A DNA stretch of 64,000 nucleotides from Streptococcus suis. Its GTDB lineage: Bacteria > Bacillota > Bacilli > Lactobacillales > Streptococcaceae. Both the position numbers and the translations under genes were made by a program. The notes under the pieces were generated by a model, which ran no database searches, was not told the DNA's origin, and saw nothing but the letters and a program-made list of their open reading frames with translations. Where the stretch lies: positions 124,001 to 188,000 of the forward strand of contig NZ_JAMWEL010000001.1 of the NCBI RefSeq assembly GCF_024509555.1, written 5' to 3'. Below, piece by piece: positions 20,141 through 29,456 of the stretch (positions are counted from its first letter, which is position 1; every line of letters starts with the position of its first letter).

Positions 20141-20755
20141 ATGTCTGTTTTGAAAAAAATTCTACTGTTTTCTGTTCCACTATATGTCATCCTTTTATCT
20201 TTAATTTTACTCGGTCTAGCTTGGTTTAAAGGCTACGGAGCCGCTAGTACCATCAATGATCAGCCAGCTTCCGTTAGCAGTAGTGTTATGTACTTAGAGA
20301 AAGCTGAGGAAGTCGTCTTCTTAAATACTGGCATACAGAAGGTAATATCAAAATCAGAATTCACGGACCTGTTTGGTTTCAAGGTCCCAGAGTCGAAGAA
20401 AACAGCTTTGATTATACTACGCTATAAAGCGAAGTTTGGAATTAAGGAGTCTGTTGATATTGAGGAAGTAAAAGAGAATTCATATGTAGTTACTGTTCCA
20501 AAATTTGAAGTAATTGGAGTAGAGCCAGATGAAAAGGACCCCTATGAATTATATGACAAATCGGGTGAACTACTTAGTTATTCGACAAAGGATGTAGATA
20601 CAGGAAAAATGGTTGTAGAAGGACTATCATCTAAAAATCAACGTGAATATTTGGAATACTACGAAGAATACATCAAAGAATCTGCGGAATCCTATTACAA
20701 CAATATCATTAAGGCAATTAATCCTGAAGCCAAAGTGACAGTTGAATTTGAGTAA
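20141..20755 (+). CDS. DUF4230-family membrane-anchored protein
   Basis: A 204-residue protein with one N-terminal transmembrane helix (residues 6-28) and an extracellular domain rich in charged residues. The layout (KTALIILRYKAKFGIK, VTVPKFEVIGVEPDE, and a C-terminal helix with NIIKAINPEAKVTVEFE) matches DUF4230. The family's role is unknown. The ribosome-binding site AGGAGG is 7 nt upstream of the start. Confidence 0.7.
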   Translation: MSVLKKILLFSVPLYVILLSLILLGLAWFKGYGAASTINDQPASVSSSVMYLEKAEEVVFLNTGIQKVISKSEFTDLFGFKVPESKKTALIILRYKAKFGIKESVDIEEVKENSYVVTVPKFEVIGVEPDEKDPYELYDKSGELLSYSTKDVDTGKMVVEGLSSKNQREYLEYYEEYIKESAESYYNNIIKAINPEAKVTVEFE

Positions 20756-20760
20756 TTTTG

Positions 20761-20785
20761 AAAGTCTGAATTCTCAGGCTTTTTC
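20761..20785 (+). terminator. Rho-independent terminator
   Basis: AAAGTCTGA and TCAGGCTTT pair with one mismatch-type G-T and run into T residues. Confidence 0.7.
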
Positions 20786-20869
20786 TAATGTTTCAAAATA
20801 TTCTGAATTTTTCTTGAAATTCACTTTCAAAAGTAGTAAAATAGTAAAAAATACGTTTGGAGAAAACTT

Positions 20870-21892
20870 ATGACAGTAAACATTGACTGGGAAAACCTTG
20901 GTTTTGCCTACATGAAATTGCCTTACCGCTTCATCGCTCATTTCAAAAATGGCCAGTGGTCTGAGGGGCAGCTGACTGAGGATGCAGAACTTCACATTTC
21001 AGAAAGCTCACCTGCCCTCCATTATGGGCAGCAAGCCTTTGAAGGTCTCAAGGCCTATCGCACCAAGGAGGGAAAACTCCAACTCTTCCGTCCTGACCAG
21101 AACGCCGAGCGCCTGCAACGAACAGCTAACCGCTTGCTCATGGAGCCTGTTCCGACGGAGCTCTTCATCAAGGCATGTAAAGAGGTGGTCAAAGCTAATG
21201 CGGACTACGTTCCTCCCTATGGAACTGGTGGTACGCTCTATCTCCGCCCGCTCCTCATCGGTGTCGGCGACATCATCGGCGTAAAACCAGCAGAAGAGTA
21301 CATTTTCACAGTTTTTGCCATGCCGGTTGGTAACTATTTCAAGGGCGGCCTGGCTCCGACCAACTTCCTCATTCAAGACAAGTACGACCGTGCTGCACCA
21401 AACGGTACAGGTGCAGCTAAGGTTGGTGGTAACTACGCGGCGTCGCTCTTACCGGGCCAATATGCCAAAAAGCAGGGCTTCTCAGATGTCATCTACCTGG
21501 ACCCAGCTACCCACACCAAGATTGAAGAAGTGGGCTCTGCAAACTTCTTTGGTATTACAGCTGATAATGAGTTTGTTACACCGATTTCACCATCAATCTT
21601 GCCGTCTATTACCAAGTATTCTCTCTTGTATCTAGCAGAGCATCGTCTGGGGATGAAGGCAGTGGAGCGTGAAGTCCTCGTCGAAGAATTAGACCAGTTT
21701 GTCGAAGCAGGAGCCTGCGGAACAGCAGCCGTTATTTCTCCAATTGGTGGTGTTCAAATCGCAGACAAACTCCATATTTTCCATAGCGAAACAGAGGTAG
21801 GACCAGTAACCCGCAAACTCTATGAAGAATTAACAGGCATCCAGTTCGGCGATATCGAAGCACCAGAAGGTTGGATTGTCGAAGTGGAATAA
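20870..21892 (+). CDS. ilvE: Branched-chain amino acid aminotransferase
   Basis: IlvE moves the amino group between glutamate and the keto acids of Val, Leu and Ile, using PLP. The 340-residue fold-type IV enzyme shows FEGLKAYR, the PLP lysine in GTGAAKVGGNYA (K184), EEVGSANFFGI and EAGACGTAAVISPIG. Start at 20870 follows TTGGAGAAAAC. It is a single-gene unit flanked by terminators. Confidence 0.96.
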   Translation: MTVNIDWENLGFAYMKLPYRFIAHFKNGQWSEGQLTEDAELHISESSPALHYGQQAFEGLKAYRTKEGKLQLFRPDQNAERLQRTANRLLMEPVPTELFIKACKEVVKANADYVPPYGTGGTLYLRPLLIGVGDIIGVKPAEEYIFTVFAMPVGNYFKGGLAPTNFLIQDKYDRAAPNGTGAAKVGGNYAASLLPGQYAKKQGFSDVIYLDPATHTKIEEVGSANFFGITADNEFVTPISPSILPSITKYSLLYLAEHRLGMKAVEREVLVEELDQFVEAGACGTAAVISPIGGVQIADKLHIFHSETEVGPVTRKLYEELTGIQFGDIEAPEGWIVEVE

Positions 21893-21898
21893 AATTTT

Positions 21899-21931
21899 CT
21901 CCTATTCAGTGAGAACTGGGTAGGAGTTTTT
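21899..21931 (+). terminator. Rho-independent terminator of ilvE
   Basis: CTCCTA/TAGGAG with an inner CAGT/ACTG stem, followed by five T. Confidence 0.85.
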
Positions 21932-22015
21932 ATGAACTTTTTTACTCACTTTCATTTTAATTATAAAAGATTATTTTATATGAGAGAGCTCTTGAATACT
22001 AAATGACAATAAATT

Positions 22016-22024
22016 TGTTATAAT
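22016..22024 (+). promoter_or_regulatory. Promoter of the polysaccharide cluster
   Basis: TGTTATAAT is an extended -10 box 48 nt before wzd. There is no obvious -35 at ideal spacing. Confidence 0.5.
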
Positions 22025-22071
22025 GGTATGGATTAAGATATATTTTCTGAATTTAGAAAGATAGAGATTTC

Positions 22072-22800
22072 ATGGACAAAAAGACTGATGATATTATGAA
22101 CATTTTTGAACTGATTAAGTTATTAAAAAAGAATTTTATTATGATTATAACTTGTGCTCTATTTGGTGGGTTTGTTATGGGCATGTATGCAAATTTTGCA
22201 GTGAAACCGCAGTATGATTCAAGTGCTCAACTCTTAGTTGCCCAGGATCCGATTGATATTGGTAGTGGTAATACTTATGTACAGGCAGCAAACTCTATCC
22301 GAACAAATTTGGAAATGATTCCCACCTATCGTGATATTCTCTATGGAGTGCCAGTACTTGGAAAGGTATCAGAAACGTTTGATGGTAAATATTCGGCAAC
22401 AGATTTGAAAGCGCGTTTAAGCTTTGTTCAAACAGAGGATTCACAGGCCTTTGTTGTCAAACTTCGTATGGATGATGCTAAAGAAGCACAAGTTGTTCTT
22501 GAAGAAATCACAACTATTTTTAGTCAAACCTTGCAAGAAATATATAGCCAAGGTTTTGGTAAAGTGGTTGTTCTATCTCCTGCTTCTTTCAATAGCAATA
22601 AGGTGTCACCCAGTATTGTTAAGAATATTGTTTCAGGTATATTAGCAGGTGTATTCATTTCTTTTGGTTTCATACTATCTCGAAATATTCTGGACAATAC
22701 TGTAAAAAATGATTCCTTGCTACAAAGCTATGATTTAACTCTATTGACTGAATTATACAACATGAGTACAAAAGATATTAGCGATGCCCATTATAAGTAA
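22072..22800 (+). CDS. wzd: Polysaccharide chain-length regulator (Wzd/CpsC-type)
   Basis: The 242-residue protein has the topology of the Wzz-type adaptor of the bacterial tyrosine-kinase system: a short cytoplasmic N-terminus, a first membrane helix (about residues 19-40), an extracellular domain starting VKPQYDSSAQLLVAQDP, and a second helix (about 185-205). It would control chain length and activate the Wze kinase encoded 24 nt downstream. No LytR-type wzg gene precedes it, unlike a full capsule locus. Confidence 0.88.
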   Translation: MDKKTDDIMNIFELIKLLKKNFIMIITCALFGGFVMGMYANFAVKPQYDSSAQLLVAQDPIDIGSGNTYVQAANSIRTNLEMIPTYRDILYGVPVLGKVSETFDGKYSATDLKARLSFVQTEDSQAFVVKLRMDDAKEAQVVLEEITTIFSQTLQEIYSQGFGKVVVLSPASFNSNKVSPSIVKNIVSGILAGVFISFGFILSRNILDNTVKNDSLLQSYDLTLLTELYNMSTKDISDAHYK

Positions 22801-22824
22801 GCGAAATAGAAAGTGAGCTTTAAA

Positions 22825-23535
22825 ATGTTTTTTGGCAGAAGAAAAAAACAAAAAGATTTAGACAGTCAACAAATACAAGGGTCTCCACTTTACTCAGTGA
22901 CTCAGCCAACTAGTTTGAATGCAGAGCAGATTCGTGTTCTTCGTACCAATTTAGAGTATGTACAGTTGAATGGAAAGATTAAAACTATCGGAGTGACTTC
23001 CTCTATACCTGGCGAAGGAAAATCAACTGTATCAGCCAACTTAGCTCACAGTCTTGCATTGACCGGCAAGGAAGTACTGATTGTTGACGCTGATTTACGA
23101 AAACCTACCGTTCACCGTACTTTTAATATTTCAAATATGCACGGATTAACCGATCTTGTTATTGGAAAAGGGGGAGGATACACACCAGGTTTACATCATC
23201 TTACTGATTTAAATTTATATGTTCTTCCATCGGGTCCTATTCCACCAAATCCCTCTGAACTCTTACAATCAGAAAATATGGGCAAATTGATGACAACATT
23301 AGCAAATGATTTTGATTTTGTTATTTATGATTTACCACCTGTTAATAGCGTGACGGATGCACAGATTATGTCTAGAAAAGTAGACGGTATGATTCTAGTA
23401 GTTCGCCAAGAATATGTCTTAAAAACGGAACTTGAAAAAAGTTTAAGAAATTTGAAAAATGTTGATGCGAAGCTGCTTGGGTACGTGATGAATGATGTTG
23501 CAAAGGAACAAAAGGATTCTTACTATTATTATTAA
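22825..23535 (+). CDS. wze: Tyrosine-protein kinase of polysaccharide synthesis (Wze/CpsD-type)
   Basis: This 236-residue BY-kinase has Walker A SSIPGEGKST, Walker A' LIVDADLRKP and Walker B VIYDLPPV. It ends in a tyrosine cluster (DSYYYY), the autophosphorylation site. It works with Wzd on chain length and export. I prefer ATG 22825 with AAAGTGAG upstream; a GTG at 22813 is in frame. No wzh phosphatase gene follows, so dephosphorylation would have to come from elsewhere. Confidence 0.92.
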   Translation: MFFGRRKKQKDLDSQQIQGSPLYSVTQPTSLNAEQIRVLRTNLEYVQLNGKIKTIGVTSSIPGEGKSTVSANLAHSLALTGKEVLIVDADLRKPTVHRTFNISNMHGLTDLVIGKGGGYTPGLHHLTDLNLYVLPSGPIPPNPSELLQSENMGKLMTTLANDFDFVIYDLPPVNSVTDAQIMSRKVDGMILVVRQEYVLKTELEKSLRNLKNVDAKLLGYVMNDVAKEQKDSYYYY

Positions 23536-23570
23536 CAAAAATGGTAATGGAGCAAGTAGCAAACTTATAA

Positions 23571-23602
23571 AAAAGAGTTGAGTGTCGAACTCAGCTCTTT
23601 TG
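23571..23602. terminator. Bidirectional terminator
   Basis: AAAAGAG/CTCTTTT and TGAGT/ACTCA form a stem between the converging wze and glycosyltransferase genes, with T-rich DNA on one side and A-rich on the other. Confidence 0.75.
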
Positions 23603-23607
23603 ACTAG

Positions 23608-24546
23608 TTATCTAGTTAAAATGGTAGTTAGAAAGCGTCCAATTGAATAGCTTGTTGGCAATACATAGACTTTAATAATATAGCGGTGAAGAGGCAGTTC
23701 TGATTTGTAAAAAGTTGATAAATAAGGATTTTTAGTGTAGTCGAGTTTAGCTAGTTCGTATCTAGCCTCTTGATAGGCATTCTTATCTTCAGCTTTCACC
23801 GCATTAGCAACCATTTGGAGTAAATCTTCAATCATTTTGAAGGTAAAATAGTCCTTATAGTCTGGATTTCTTTCCCCCATAATGCGATTGTTTTCCATAG
23901 ATTTCCAATTGTTTTGAGGATTTGGAGTAGTGCTAAGCGAACCCTCTCTAGATCGATAGATATATAGTTTTTCCGGAACAGTAGTGATGTGGCGAGCGTG
24001 AATCATCAGTTCAAAATAAATACCTTCTCCCATGCCTTTTAAAAATCGGAACTGAATTCTATCAATCAATTCTCTTGAAACAATCCGTGCAGTTGGTTGG
24101 GTATTATGAAAGATGTCCTTGAGTTCTGCTTTGCCATAAATGGCCTTATGCCAAACAGACTTTGTCTTACCATCAGAGGAAAAGGTGCCAGTATCACAAA
24201 GAACTAGGTCTGCCTGGTCCTTGATTGCCTGAAGATAGAGTTTTTCAAACATATCCTCTTTGACAAAGTCGTCCGAGTCAACAAATGCAATAAATTCTCC
24301 TGTGGCTAGATCGATTCCTTTATTCCTTGCTTCACCAACTCCAGTATTTACAGCTGACTCAACTAGAGTAATTCGTTGGTCTTTATTGGCATAATTTTTT
24401 AATATCGCCAAAGATAGATCGGTAGAGCAGTCATCAATCAAAATCAATTCGATATCGCTTAAGGATTGTTTTAGAATGGATTCAATACATTCACCAATGT
24501 AATCTTCAGTATTATACACTGGAACGATGATAGAAACTTTTGGCAA
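23608..24546 (-). CDS. Family 2 glycosyltransferase
   Basis: The GT-A fold shows VSIIVPVYNTEDYIGECIESIL, LILIDDCSTD, NTGVGEARNKG and the DxD-type motif FVDSDDF. The C-terminal half has amphipathic helices that may lie on the membrane. Donor and acceptor cannot be read. I start it at TTG 24546 (plus-strand CAA), because AGGAGG lies 6 nt upstream and the protein then begins PKVSIIVP. The ATG 27 nt further up overlaps the promoter -10 box. About 312 residues. Confidence 0.85.
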   Translation of the reverse strand: MPKVSIIVPVYNTEDYIGECIESILKQSLSDIELILIDDCSTDLSLAILKNYANKDQRITLVESAVNTGVGEARNKGIDLATGEFIAFVDSDDFVKEDMFEKLYLQAIKDQADLVLCDTGTFSSDGKTKSVWHKAIYGKAELKDIFHNTQPTARIVSRELIDRIQFRFLKGMGEGIYFELMIHARHITTVPEKLYIYRSREGSLSTTPNPQNNWKSMENNRIMGERNPDYKDYFTFKMIEDLLQMVANAVKAEDKNAYQEARYELAKLDYTKNPYLSTFYKSELPLHRYIIKVYVLPTSYSIGRFLTTILTR

Positions 24547-24571
24547 AACTTTCCTCCTCTCTTTGTTTTTC

Positions 24572-24580
24572 ATTATACCA
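24572..24580 (-). promoter_or_regulatory. Promoter of the minus-strand glycosyltransferase
   Basis: Minus-strand TGGTATAAT is an extended -10 box. Transcription would begin near 24565, about 18 nt before the TTG start. Confidence 0.5.
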
Positions 24581-24643
24581 TATCGCGAGGAATAGTTTTC
24601 TTTTTTATGGCTGTTTCCGATATTTTCATTTTTTTAAACGAGA

Positions 24644-24652
24644 TGGTATAAT
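24644..24652 (+). promoter_or_regulatory. wzy promoter
   Basis: TGGTATAAT, an extended -10 box, leaves a leader of about 120 nt ahead of the polymerase gene. The leader contains a possible 19-codon ORF (from 24726) that overlaps the wzy start. Confidence 0.45.
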
Positions 24653-24777
24653 ACTGTGTTAGAAATTTTTTAGCCATACATAGTAGGGGGGTAGTGCTGT
24701 TTTTTTTAAGTAGGATTGGAGTGAAATGAAAGAGATTTTTAGATATTTTTTAAGAAAATCAGGGGAGGTAGGTTTTT

Positions 24778-25971
24778 ATGGACAACACACTATTTAATAA
24801 ATGGGGAATATATTTTTTCTATTTTTCGATGGCTATTTATCCTATCAGTATGGTTTTAAACCTTTTTTTTCAAAGCATAAACTTTGACTTGTTAGCAGGT
24901 AGAAGTATCTACTTGGGTTACGGTTTAGTCTATCTCTTTGCAATTATTGTATTTGTTAAATTTGGTTTTTCACTGAAAAGATTAGTGGCACTATATTTCA
25001 TATATATTTTATACTTCATTATGTATTTGACCAGTCCTCAATCCGTTAAGTCGGTTTATACTAGCACAGTCATGATGATGATTTACGTCTATTACCTACC
25101 CTATTCAGTGCTTATATTAACTAGAATAAGTGATTTTCGTCAGCTATTCTCTAGTAAATTGATTGAATACACGAATTACGTTATCATAGTCAGCTCATTT
25201 ATTGCCAAGTATTTCTTTCAGAATCAGACCAATTATATGACCTTTTCTTATCAGCTGTTACCAATTTGGATGCTATTTACCTTTAGTTTCATTCGCCGAC
25301 CTACGCTGCTTAAGGCGGGAGTTGCCCTAGTTATGTTGCTAGAGGGAGTTATATATGGTGCTCGCGGTCCATTGATCTGGTTGGTTATCGGAGCAGTGGT
25401 CTATTTCATCTTTCTGGCGTTTGAAAACAACTTCATCAGCAACCTATCCTTGAAGAAATTATCACAAATCGTTCTATGGCTGGGGCTTTTCATAGGAATT
25501 TTCTCAGTTGCTAGAAAATCATTACCTGCACTCAATATTGAAAATTCTTATATTTTAAATCGCTTGGAGCAAGGGAGTATCGGAGTGAGTACAGGTAGAA
25601 ATGAGATGATTGACATAGCCATCAACTATTTAAAACAGATGGGCGGTGAAATCAATGGTTTGTTTTTCGACCGTACCCTCATGCCCAATAATATTTACGT
25701 TCATAATTTTATATTAGAAACCTATCTATCATTTGGTTGGTTTATAGGTACACTAATTCTGAGTTCATTAGTTTATTTCATTGGAAAAACCTTCCTTTGC
25801 GCTAACAAAACAAATAAAATAGTTCTGATTTTTGCCGTTCCAGCCTTCTTTTTAAAATATTTTTTAACTGGAAGTATGTATGAAGGAGATAGTTTTATCA
25901 TTATGATGGCACTTATTTGTACGATCTATAGTCAAGCAAAACAAGAAAGAAAAATGTGTGCTGCTGACTAA
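24778..25971 (+). CDS. wzy: Polysaccharide repeat-unit polymerase (Wzy-like)
   Basis: The 397-residue protein has about ten transmembrane helices and a large outer loop. The segment STGRNEMIDIAINYLK...PNNIYVHNFILETYLSFGW is the usual Wzy/O-antigen-ligase signature. It would join lipid-linked repeat units on the outer face of the membrane. Ribosome-binding site GGGGAGGT. Wzy proteins vary widely in sequence, so the call rests on topology, this motif and context. Confidence 0.75.
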   Translation: MDNTLFNKWGIYFFYFSMAIYPISMVLNLFFQSINFDLLAGRSIYLGYGLVYLFAIIVFVKFGFSLKRLVALYFIYILYFIMYLTSPQSVKSVYTSTVMMMIYVYYLPYSVLILTRISDFRQLFSSKLIEYTNYVIIVSSFIAKYFFQNQTNYMTFSYQLLPIWMLFTFSFIRRPTLLKAGVALVMLLEGVIYGARGPLIWLVIGAVVYFIFLAFENNFISNLSLKKLSQIVLWLGLFIGIFSVARKSLPALNIENSYILNRLEQGSIGVSTGRNEMIDIAINYLKQMGGEINGLFFDRTLMPNNIYVHNFILETYLSFGWFIGTLILSSLVYFIGKTFLCANKTNKIVLIFAVPAFFLKYFLTGSMYEGDSFIIMMALICTIYSQAKQERKMCAAD

Positions 25972-26029
25972 TCAAAAAACTCTATTGTCCTAAGCTATTG
26001 GTAGCTACGGAGCAATAGAGTTTTTTGAT
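25971..26029. terminator. Strong bidirectional terminator
   Basis: A perfect 17-bp stem (25971-25987 with 26013-26029) with A-rich and T-rich ends lies between converging wzy and wzx. Its arms include the last bases of both genes. Confidence 0.9.
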
Positions 26030-27504
26030 TACTTGATCATTGAGAGAATATTTTTTTGAAGTATGAAGCGATTGAGGAGATAGGAAATTCCGCTAGTAAG
26101 GATGACACTACATAGACCAAATAGTCCCCAGCTCATAAAATTAGTAATCCATCTTGTCAACGGAAGGAAAAACAGACAGGAAGTAGATACAGTTAGCATA
26201 TCAACCAATAGTTGCCATTTCAGATGGTGTAACTGTGCCTGTAGAATATGACGATAGCAGTACCAAATATAGTAAAATAGGCTAAATACTAGTGATATAC
26301 TTGTTCCGATAGCTACCCCGATGAGCTGCCAATGGAAGACTAGGCCAATAGAGATGGCTAGATTAAGGAAGGCTTCCGAATAGGTTCCAACTTGTGTTTC
26401 CTTAAAACTTCCTGCTGAAAAAACCAGTGTACGATAAGGCAAGCGCAGGGCGTAGATAAAAATGGCAAAGGTCATTAGATATCCAAAAATGGGCTGGTTA
26501 TAATTGGTATCTGTTATGTGTTGGGTATATATGATGACAAATGGAGTAATTAATTGGAAGGTAGTGCTTAACAAAATTGTGGCAGCGGTATGGATGGTCC
26601 ATTCAATTTTCTTAAATTGTTCACGTAAAACAGTTCTATCTTCTAAATGGAGTGCTCGTCCAAGAAATGGTCGCAGACCGCTGGTTGCTGCGTTTAAGAA
26701 AGTCTTTATCCCCTGAAAAACGGTATTATAAACAGTGTAAACAGAGACCTGAGAAAGACTGGCGAAGAGTGAGAGGATGACCACATCTGTACTTTCTTGG
26801 ATGGTATAGGCAATATGTTGACCAATACCATACCACTGTTGTTGGATTTTGTAGTTGTCATCAATATTCTTCTTAGAAATGTGGTAGTGCTTGTGGACAT
26901 AGAAACTAATGCAGAAGGGTGGAAGTATGAACACGAGGGACGAAACAAATTTCACTAGGTAGATACTGTGACCACTGTTAATTAAGAAAATAGAAAGGGC
27001 TAAGTTAATGATATTTGCCGTTCCTTGCAGTAGTTCCTTGATATAAGCTCGTTGGTCGGAACCTAAAATAATTTGACTGGTAATACCTACAAAGAATTGC
27101 AGCAAGTGGGAGAGGGATAGAATGAGAGTTAGCCCGATAATTTGAATACTGGAAACATCGCCAGTTAATGTTTTAGGTAGGATTAGGCATAAGCAGCCAA
27201 TATAGACCAACAAGGCCAGCCCAATCCGATTAAAAAAAACTCTGGATTTATAGTAAATAGATGATATTTGGTTGAAGTCACTATTTAATATTGGTCTATA
27301 TAAACTCGCTTGAATAACGGTAGCCATTCCGAGATCGAGGAGGCTGATTAAATTGAGGTATTGGGAAATACTTGACATCAATCCGTTAATTTCTGAACCA
27401 TAAGCAGTGATAAATAATCTTGGTAATATTAGACTGCAAATGATGGAGATACATTTATTGAGTATGGAAATTAGTCCATTGAGTTTTAGTGATTTTGTAT
27501 TCAT
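26029..27504 (-). CDS. wzx: Polysaccharide flippase (Wzx-like)
   Basis: The 491-residue protein has about 12-14 transmembrane helices and an MATE/MOP-type N-terminus (LNGLISILNKCISIICSLILPRLFITAYGSEINGLMSSISQY). It would flip undecaprenyl-linked repeat units outward for Wzy. It is encoded opposite to wzy, with the partner glycosyltransferase upstream on the same strand. Confidence 0.8.
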   Translation of the reverse strand: MNTKSLKLNGLISILNKCISIICSLILPRLFITAYGSEINGLMSSISQYLNLISLLDLGMATVIQASLYRPILNSDFNQISSIYYKSRVFFNRIGLALLVYIGCLCLILPKTLTGDVSSIQIIGLTLILSLSHLLQFFVGITSQIILGSDQRAYIKELLQGTANIINLALSIFLINSGHSIYLVKFVSSLVFILPPFCISFYVHKHYHISKKNIDDNYKIQQQWYGIGQHIAYTIQESTDVVILSLFASLSQVSVYTVYNTVFQGIKTFLNAATSGLRPFLGRALHLEDRTVLREQFKKIEWTIHTAATILLSTTFQLITPFVIIYTQHITDTNYNQPIFGYLMTFAIFIYALRLPYRTLVFSAGSFKETQVGTYSEAFLNLAISIGLVFHWQLIGVAIGTSISLVFSLFYYIWYCYRHILQAQLHHLKWQLLVDMLTVSTSCLFFLPLTRWITNFMSWGLFGLCSVILTSGISYLLNRFILQKNILSMIK

Positions 27505-27609
27505 AGAGCTTGCAACTTTCTAATAAAAGACAAAAATTGTAAAGTCATTTTTTTTGATAAATGAAATGGATACTGATAAAATAATTTCGATAAATATCTT
27601 TTATTAGTA

Positions 27610-28512
27610 TTATTTTGAAATAAAACTTTGTTTCACTTGTAATAGTTTTTTGAGTGTAGAATATCCAAAGAGGGAGCAGGTCCAATATAGAAAGGGAACA
27701 AATCTTGGTTTGATTTGAAGCGATTTCCATAATTGTTGACGAGTTTCTTTTATCTGTCCTAGTTTGAAGTAGCGCATAGCAAGATAATACTCCTGATAGG
27801 CCTGCAAGTCCTTTTCTGGAAGCACCTGTAATGTTTGGTTGATGGCGCGTGCTCTTTGGGATACAATTTGATATCCTTGAATGACCTTGGTAGCATTTTT
27901 GGAAATACTGTCTTCTTGCACCTCATAGGCAACCAAATCTTCTGCCAGTTTGTAGCCCTGACTGACTTGGAGGAGTTTTAGGAACAAGTCCCAGTCTTGA
28001 CAGCTGAGTAGATTACTATCTAATCCACCGACCTGTTGAAATAGCTCCTTCCTCACCATTAGGGTAGAGAATCCACCTAGGTTATTTTGCTTAATTGTTT
28101 CTTTTAGTGGAATAATTCCTTCTGAAAGGGGGTGCACCGCTTTTGCGCCGAAACCAGTCACAACAAAACCAACTTCTGGTCGGTCTTGTAAAATACGAAC
28201 TTGTTTTTCAAGTTTTGTTGGTAGAAAATAATCATCCGAATCAAGGAAGGCAATGTACTCTCCTCTTGCCTTTTCTACCCCGATACTTCGACAAGCATTG
28301 GCACCACTATTTTCCTCAACGACAAAGAGTGAAAGATTGTCCTGTTGCTTTTGTAAGTCTCGAATAATCGAAACGGATTGGTCAGTTGATTTATCGTCAA
28401 CAATGATAATTTCCAAATTTGGATAATGTTGTTGATTGACGCTTTCGATGGCTCTTTGGATTAGAAGTTGGCGATTAAAGTTTGGTATTATGACTGAGAT
28501 AAATGGTTTCAT
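27610..28512 (-). CDS. Family 2 glycosyltransferase
   Basis: GT-A motifs are ISVIIPNFNRQLLIQRAIESV, IIVDDKSTDQS, NACRSIGVEKARGEYIAFLDSDD and the acceptor-side CQDWDLFLKLL. 300 residues. Sugar specificity cannot be read. It is transcribed towards wzx, with a 105-nt gap before it, and diverges from the next glycosyltransferase. Confidence 0.85.
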   Translation of the reverse strand: MKPFISVIIPNFNRQLLIQRAIESVNQQHYPNLEIIIVDDKSTDQSVSIIRDLQKQQDNLSLFVVEENSGANACRSIGVEKARGEYIAFLDSDDYFLPTKLEKQVRILQDRPEVGFVVTGFGAKAVHPLSEGIIPLKETIKQNNLGGFSTLMVRKELFQQVGGLDSNLLSCQDWDLFLKLLQVSQGYKLAEDLVAYEVQEDSISKNATKVIQGYQIVSQRARAINQTLQVLPEKDLQAYQEYYLAMRYFKLGQIKETRQQLWKSLQIKPRFVPFLYWTCSLFGYSTLKKLLQVKQSFISK

Positions 28513-28676
28513 GAAAATATCTTTCTAAATTTCTACATTCAATATTACAACAGGATAGACTTTTTTTCAAATCTCGTCAATTGGTATGATTTGATTAACG
28601 AATTGAACTTGAACCTTTTCAAAGGTAGATAAAAATAGATAATGAACAATATGAATTGATACAGGAAACAAGATAA

Positions 28677-29450
28677 ATGATGAACCAAGTATATGATACT
28701 CCACTAGTTAGTGTCATTATTCCAGTATATAATGCCTCACAGTTTATTGAAGAAACCATTCAGTCTGTCCTTGAACAGACTTATCAGCATTTTGAAATCA
28801 TCCTTGTCGATGATGTTTCAACAGACGCATCGGTATCTATCATTAGAAAAATGATGGTGACAGACAAGCGTATTTCCTTGTTTGAGAACGATGTCAATTC
28901 AGGGGTAGCCATTGCAAGAAATAGGGGAGTTGCAGCTTCGACAGGTCGCTATATTTGTTTCTTAGATGCCGATGATCTTTGGTTACCGACAAAACTGGAA
29001 AAGCAAGTGGCCTTTGCCTTGAACAATGGCTATGCATTCACTTTTACATCTTACCAATTTGCAGATGAGAGCGGGACCGCTCTAAAGGCACCTCTCCATG
29101 TACCAGGGAAGATTTCTTATCAACAAGCACTTGGTAATCACACGATTTTTACATCGACGGTCATGCTAGATCTTAATCAGCTTACTAAGAAAGATATTGA
29201 AATGCCCGATGTTCGTAGGGGACAGGATACTGCTACCTGGTGGAAGATCCTGAAAATGACAGACTACGCTTATAGTATGGATGAGGCCCTTTCTATCTAC
29301 AGAAGAACATCTGTATCCTTGTCAGCTAATAAGTTTGCCGCTGTAAGACGTACCTGGAATTTATTTAGAAATGTTGAAGGTCTATCATTGTGGCAAACCA
29401 TTCCTCCATTTTGTAGCTATGCCATAAATGCAATAAAAAGAAGATTATAA
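28677..29450 (+). CDS. Family 2 glycosyltransferase
   Basis: GT-A motifs are VSVIIPVYNASQFIEETIQSVLEQT, ILVDDVSTDASV, NSGVAIARNRGV and FLDADDLW. 257 residues, of the WaaG/TuaG-like GT2 type that often adds a second sugar. Tandem ATGs occur at 28677 and 28680. It is followed after 6 nt by another transferase and is probably cotranscribed with it. Confidence 0.85.
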   Translation: MMNQVYDTPLVSVIIPVYNASQFIEETIQSVLEQTYQHFEIILVDDVSTDASVSIIRKMMVTDKRISLFENDVNSGVAIARNRGVAASTGRYICFLDADDLWLPTKLEKQVAFALNNGYAFTFTSYQFADESGTALKAPLHVPGKISYQQALGNHTIFTSTVMLDLNQLTKKDIEMPDVRRGQDTATWWKILKMTDYAYSMDEALSIYRRTSVSLSANKFAAVRRTWNLFRNVEGLSLWQTIPPFCSYAINAIKRRL

Positions 29451-29456
29451 GGAGAA

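Noticed and set aside
22072..23535. Start of the main capsule locus
   Set aside because: No wzg/cpsA or wzh around it and the flanking genes are ilvE and a tRNA operon; a secondary glycan locus fits better, though the main locus is not visible to compare.
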